Below the pieces are notes generated by a model. That model was not told the origin of the DNA. It saw only the letters and a list, made by a program, of their open reading frames with translations, and made no database searches. From NCBI RefSeq assembly GCF_001263335.1, contig NZ_LGVW01000016.1:1-34793 (forward strand): 34,793 nucleotides of DNA. Reading direction: 5' to 3'. The translations under genes were made by a program, and so were the position numbers. The stretch is from Dichelobacter nodosus (GTDB lineage: Bacteria > Pseudomonadota > Gammaproteobacteria > Cardiobacteriales > Cardiobacteriaceae). How positions within the stretch are numbered: position 1 is the first letter of the stretch; every line of letters starts with the position of its first letter. Below, piece after piece: positions 33,233-34,793 of this stretch.

Positions 33233-34360
33233 TTACACAGTAGCAAGCCCTGCTACATCAGCTAACGCCTGTTGACGTATATTGCTTGCAGCATTGGTAT
33301 CACGGTCATGGTGTGTTTGACAGCTAGGACACGTCCAATTTCTCACAGATAATGGCAAATTATCTAGCTTGTAATGACAATGCGAACAAATTTTACTACT
33401 GGCAAAGAACCGATTTACTTTTAGAATGTTTTTACCATACCAAGTTGCTTTGTAAGTAAGTAAGGTAACAAATTGCCCCCAACCTACATCATTAATTGCT
33501 TTGGCAAGTTTTCGATTTTTTACCATGTTTTTCACCGCTAAATCTTCAAGTGCATAGCTTGTCGCTTGGTTTTCACAGATAAGGTTATGCGTGATTTTGT
33601 GGTGTAAGTCTGGGCGTTGCTGTCGTACTTTTTCGTGAATACGAGCAACGGCTAATTTTTGTTTTTGATAGTTTTTACTTTGTTTTTGTTTGCGAGCAAA
33701 GATTTTTTGCTGTACCGCCAGTCGTTTACTGGCGTTGGCTAAATACTTTGGATTATCAAACTTGCTACCGTCTGATAGATTGAGTAAGTGATTGATACCT
33801 AAATCAATACCCACAGTCAAATTTGGCTCAACGGTGGTTGGTGTTGGCAATATATCGGAGTTTTCAATCAATACGCTTGCATAGTATTTGCCTGTAGCGG
33901 TTTTGCTAATCGTAACCGTTTTGATATTGCCAACAAATTCACGGCTAAATACGGTTTTAATGCCTTTGATTTTGGGTAGATTGATAATGCCTTGTTCAAA
34001 GCTTACGGTACAATGTTGGGGGCATTGGTAGCTACGCCCTAGGATTTTTTTAGATTTGAACCGTGGAAACTTGGTACGACCTTTGAAGAAATTGGTAAAG
34101 GCGGTATAGACATTTAGCAAGGCATTAAGTAACGATTGGCTATTGACTTCGTTTAGCCATGCAAACTTGCCTGTTTTCTTTTTCTTAACTAACTGACTTT
34201 GGATTTGGGTACGAGATAACGACTTGCCAAACATGGCATAGTAGCGTTTTTGCAATGCCAACGCCCAGTTGAACACAAACCGACTACAGCCAAAATGCTT
34301 TTCGATTAGCAAGGCTTGTTCGCTGTTTGGATAAATTCTGTATTTGTAGGCTTTGAGCAT
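33233..34360 (-). CDS. tnpB: TnpB RNA-guided nuclease (OrfB)
   Basis: A complete 375-residue TnpB. The N-terminal OrfB-type helix-turn-helix region begins MLKAYKYRIYPNSEQALLIE. The split RuvC catalytic residues are all present: Asp in VGIDLGINHLL, Glu in YALEDLAVKNM and Asp in HDRDTNAASNI. The zinc ribbon is CSHCHYKLDN...CPSC. TnpB cuts DNA next to a transposon-adjacent motif with an omega-RNA guide and helps its element to persist. Since the DED triad is intact, it is not one of the nuclease-dead TnpB-derived regulators. It converges with the repressor gene. Confidence 0.95.
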   Translation of the reverse strand: MLKAYKYRIYPNSEQALLIEKHFGCSRFVFNWALALQKRYYAMFGKSLSRTQIQSQLVKKKKTGKFAWLNEVNSQSLLNALLNVYTAFTNFFKGRTKFPRFKSKKILGRSYQCPQHCTVSFEQGIINLPKIKGIKTVFSREFVGNIKTVTISKTATGKYYASVLIENSDILPTPTTVEPNLTVGIDLGINHLLNLSDGSKFDNPKYLANASKRLAVQQKIFARKQKQSKNYQKQKLAVARIHEKVRQQRPDLHHKITHNLICENQATSYALEDLAVKNMVKNRKLAKAINDVGWGQFVTLLTYKATWYGKNILKVNRFFASSKICSHCHYKLDNLPLSVRNWTCPSCQTHHDRDTNAASNIRQQALADVAGLATV

Positions 34361-34370
34361 GGCTTGTTAA

Positions 34371-34544
34371 GTGTTAGTCACAAAATACCGCAGAAAATGC
34401 TTTACCTCAATTATGCTCGATAGGCTAAAAGAAATCGTAACCGACCTTTGCCAAAAATGGGAAGTTGAGCTGTTAGAGTTCAACGGATAAGGCGACCATG
34501 TGCATTTACTGCTTGATATGTACCCTAATATTAGGCCAATTTAA
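34371..34544 (+). pseudogene. Decayed Y1 transposase tnpA
   Basis: Translation in one frame gives VLVTKYRRKCFTSIMLDRL, then KEIVTDLCQKWEVELLEFNG, stop, GDHVHLLLDMYPNIRPI, stop. VTKYRRK and HVHLL (the HUH motif) identify an IS200/IS605 TnpA. The first ~25 residues and the part with the catalytic Tyr are missing, and there are two stops (TAA at 34488-34490 and 34542-34544); the first replaces the usual Glu codon. It was divergent from tnpB. Confidence 0.8.
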
Positions 34545-34635
34545 GCGCGATATAAAACGGAACTATTTACTTTTGGCTACTCAAGAATGGGCTGAAGTGT
34601 TGCATTTTCTGGTTAGCAATTCTTATCAAATCATA

Positions 34636-34672
34636 AAATTAAACAGCCCTCGAAATGAGGACTGTTTAATTT
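34636..34672 (-). terminator. Hairpin terminator
   Basis: AAATTAAACAG (34636-34646) pairs with CTGTTTAATTT (34662-34672); CCTC and GAGG extend the stem over one mismatch to a GAAAT loop. It lies nine bases after the stop of the partial minus-strand gene. Apart from this hairpin I see nothing in 34545-34680. Confidence 0.75.
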
Positions 34673-34680
34673 AATTGATG

Positions 34681-34793
34681 TTATTTACCGAATTTTTTGA
34701 GCGTTTCTTCATTACTTCTTTTAATATATTCTTTGGTAATTTCTTCTTTTAAGCGGTCAAGCTTTTTGCAAAATGATTTTTCATCATTGCCTA
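34681..34793 (-). CDS. Partial unknown protein (C-terminus only)
   Basis: The last 36 codons of a gene that begins beyond the right end of the window. The readable end is GNDEKSFCKKLDRLKEEITK, then EYIKRSNEETLKKFGK and TAA. It is helical and lysine/glutamate-rich, with no recognisable family. A hairpin terminator follows, which supports it being a real gene end. It lies beyond the TnpB element, so it may belong to the same conjugative element or to its surroundings. Confidence 0.55.
   Translation of the reverse strand, partial: GNDEKSFCKKLDRLKEEITKEYIKRSNEETLKKFGK

Larger units (their letters stand above)
33109..34544 (-). mobile_element. IS200/IS605-group element with tnpB
   Basis: The right end is well defined: in the tnpB direction the sequence finishes GGTGGTGGGAGTATGTCAA at 33109, the usual hairpin and terminus. 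The tnpB gene is complete, while a divergent tnpA is a wreck (34371-34544). The left end cannot be located. Being without active TnpA, the element would depend on a transposase in trans. Confidence 0.75.

Noticed and set aside
33233-34360. Nuclease-dead TnpB-like regulator (TldR)
   Set aside because: The Asp, Glu and Asp of the RuvC site and the zinc ribbon are all present.

Overview
The window is a low-GC conjugative element, either a plasmid or an integrative conjugative element, from a Gram-negative bacterium. The complete VirB/VirD4 type IV secretion system (T4SS) with a VirB7 lipoprotein, the ArdC-type polyvalent protein and the IS605-family elements fit Pseudomonadota, most likely Gammaproteobacteria. 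No rRNA, tRNA or housekeeping gene is present, so genus cannot be assigned. No complete rep gene is visible either.

Layout. Positions 1-328 hold an iteron-like array of 21-bp repeats. It is followed by a putative oriT (about 405-530) and a plus-strand mobilization operon: an RHH/MobC-like accessory protein and a 794-aa relaxase with a C-terminal LPD7 domain. Positions 3.25-7.5 kb are cargo: a DUF1778/GNAT toxin-antitoxin pair, a decayed TnpB element that keeps its omega-RNA-like end, and an ABC three-component (ABC-3C) conflict system. The first ABC-3C gene has an in-frame TAG. A strong bidirectional hairpin at 7489-7515 closes this block.

From 32.4 kb down to 7.5 kb one minus-strand operon of about 25 kb carries virB1 to virB9, a gene fragment, a 1143-aa ArdC/TOPRIM polyvalent protein, an unknown protein, virB10, virB11, an expanded array of effector-like genes, virD4, a Zeta-toxin/LPD7 protein, a small RHH protein and a TraL-like secreted protein. 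A divergent S24-type repressor at 32.5 kb probably controls it. An almost identical 15-bp palindrome lies in the T4SS promoter and upstream of oriT, suggesting that one repressor controls both DNA processing and the secretion channel. A TnpB element is inserted in the last codons of the repressor gene. The window ends in a decayed tnpA and a partial unknown gene.

The most interesting part is 12.3-18.4 kb, between virB11 and virD4. It holds four tandem paralogs with an N-terminal MuF-C-like domain, one gene with two copies of a different (LPD3-like) N-terminal module, and a collapsed remnant. All end in the same module of about 78 residues, and the ArdC/TOPRIM protein ends in a recognisable relative of it. 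I propose that this is a T4SS translocation tag, and that the array is a diversifying set of proteins delivered to the recipient during conjugation. Their toxic or anti-defence activity is inferred from domain resemblance only.
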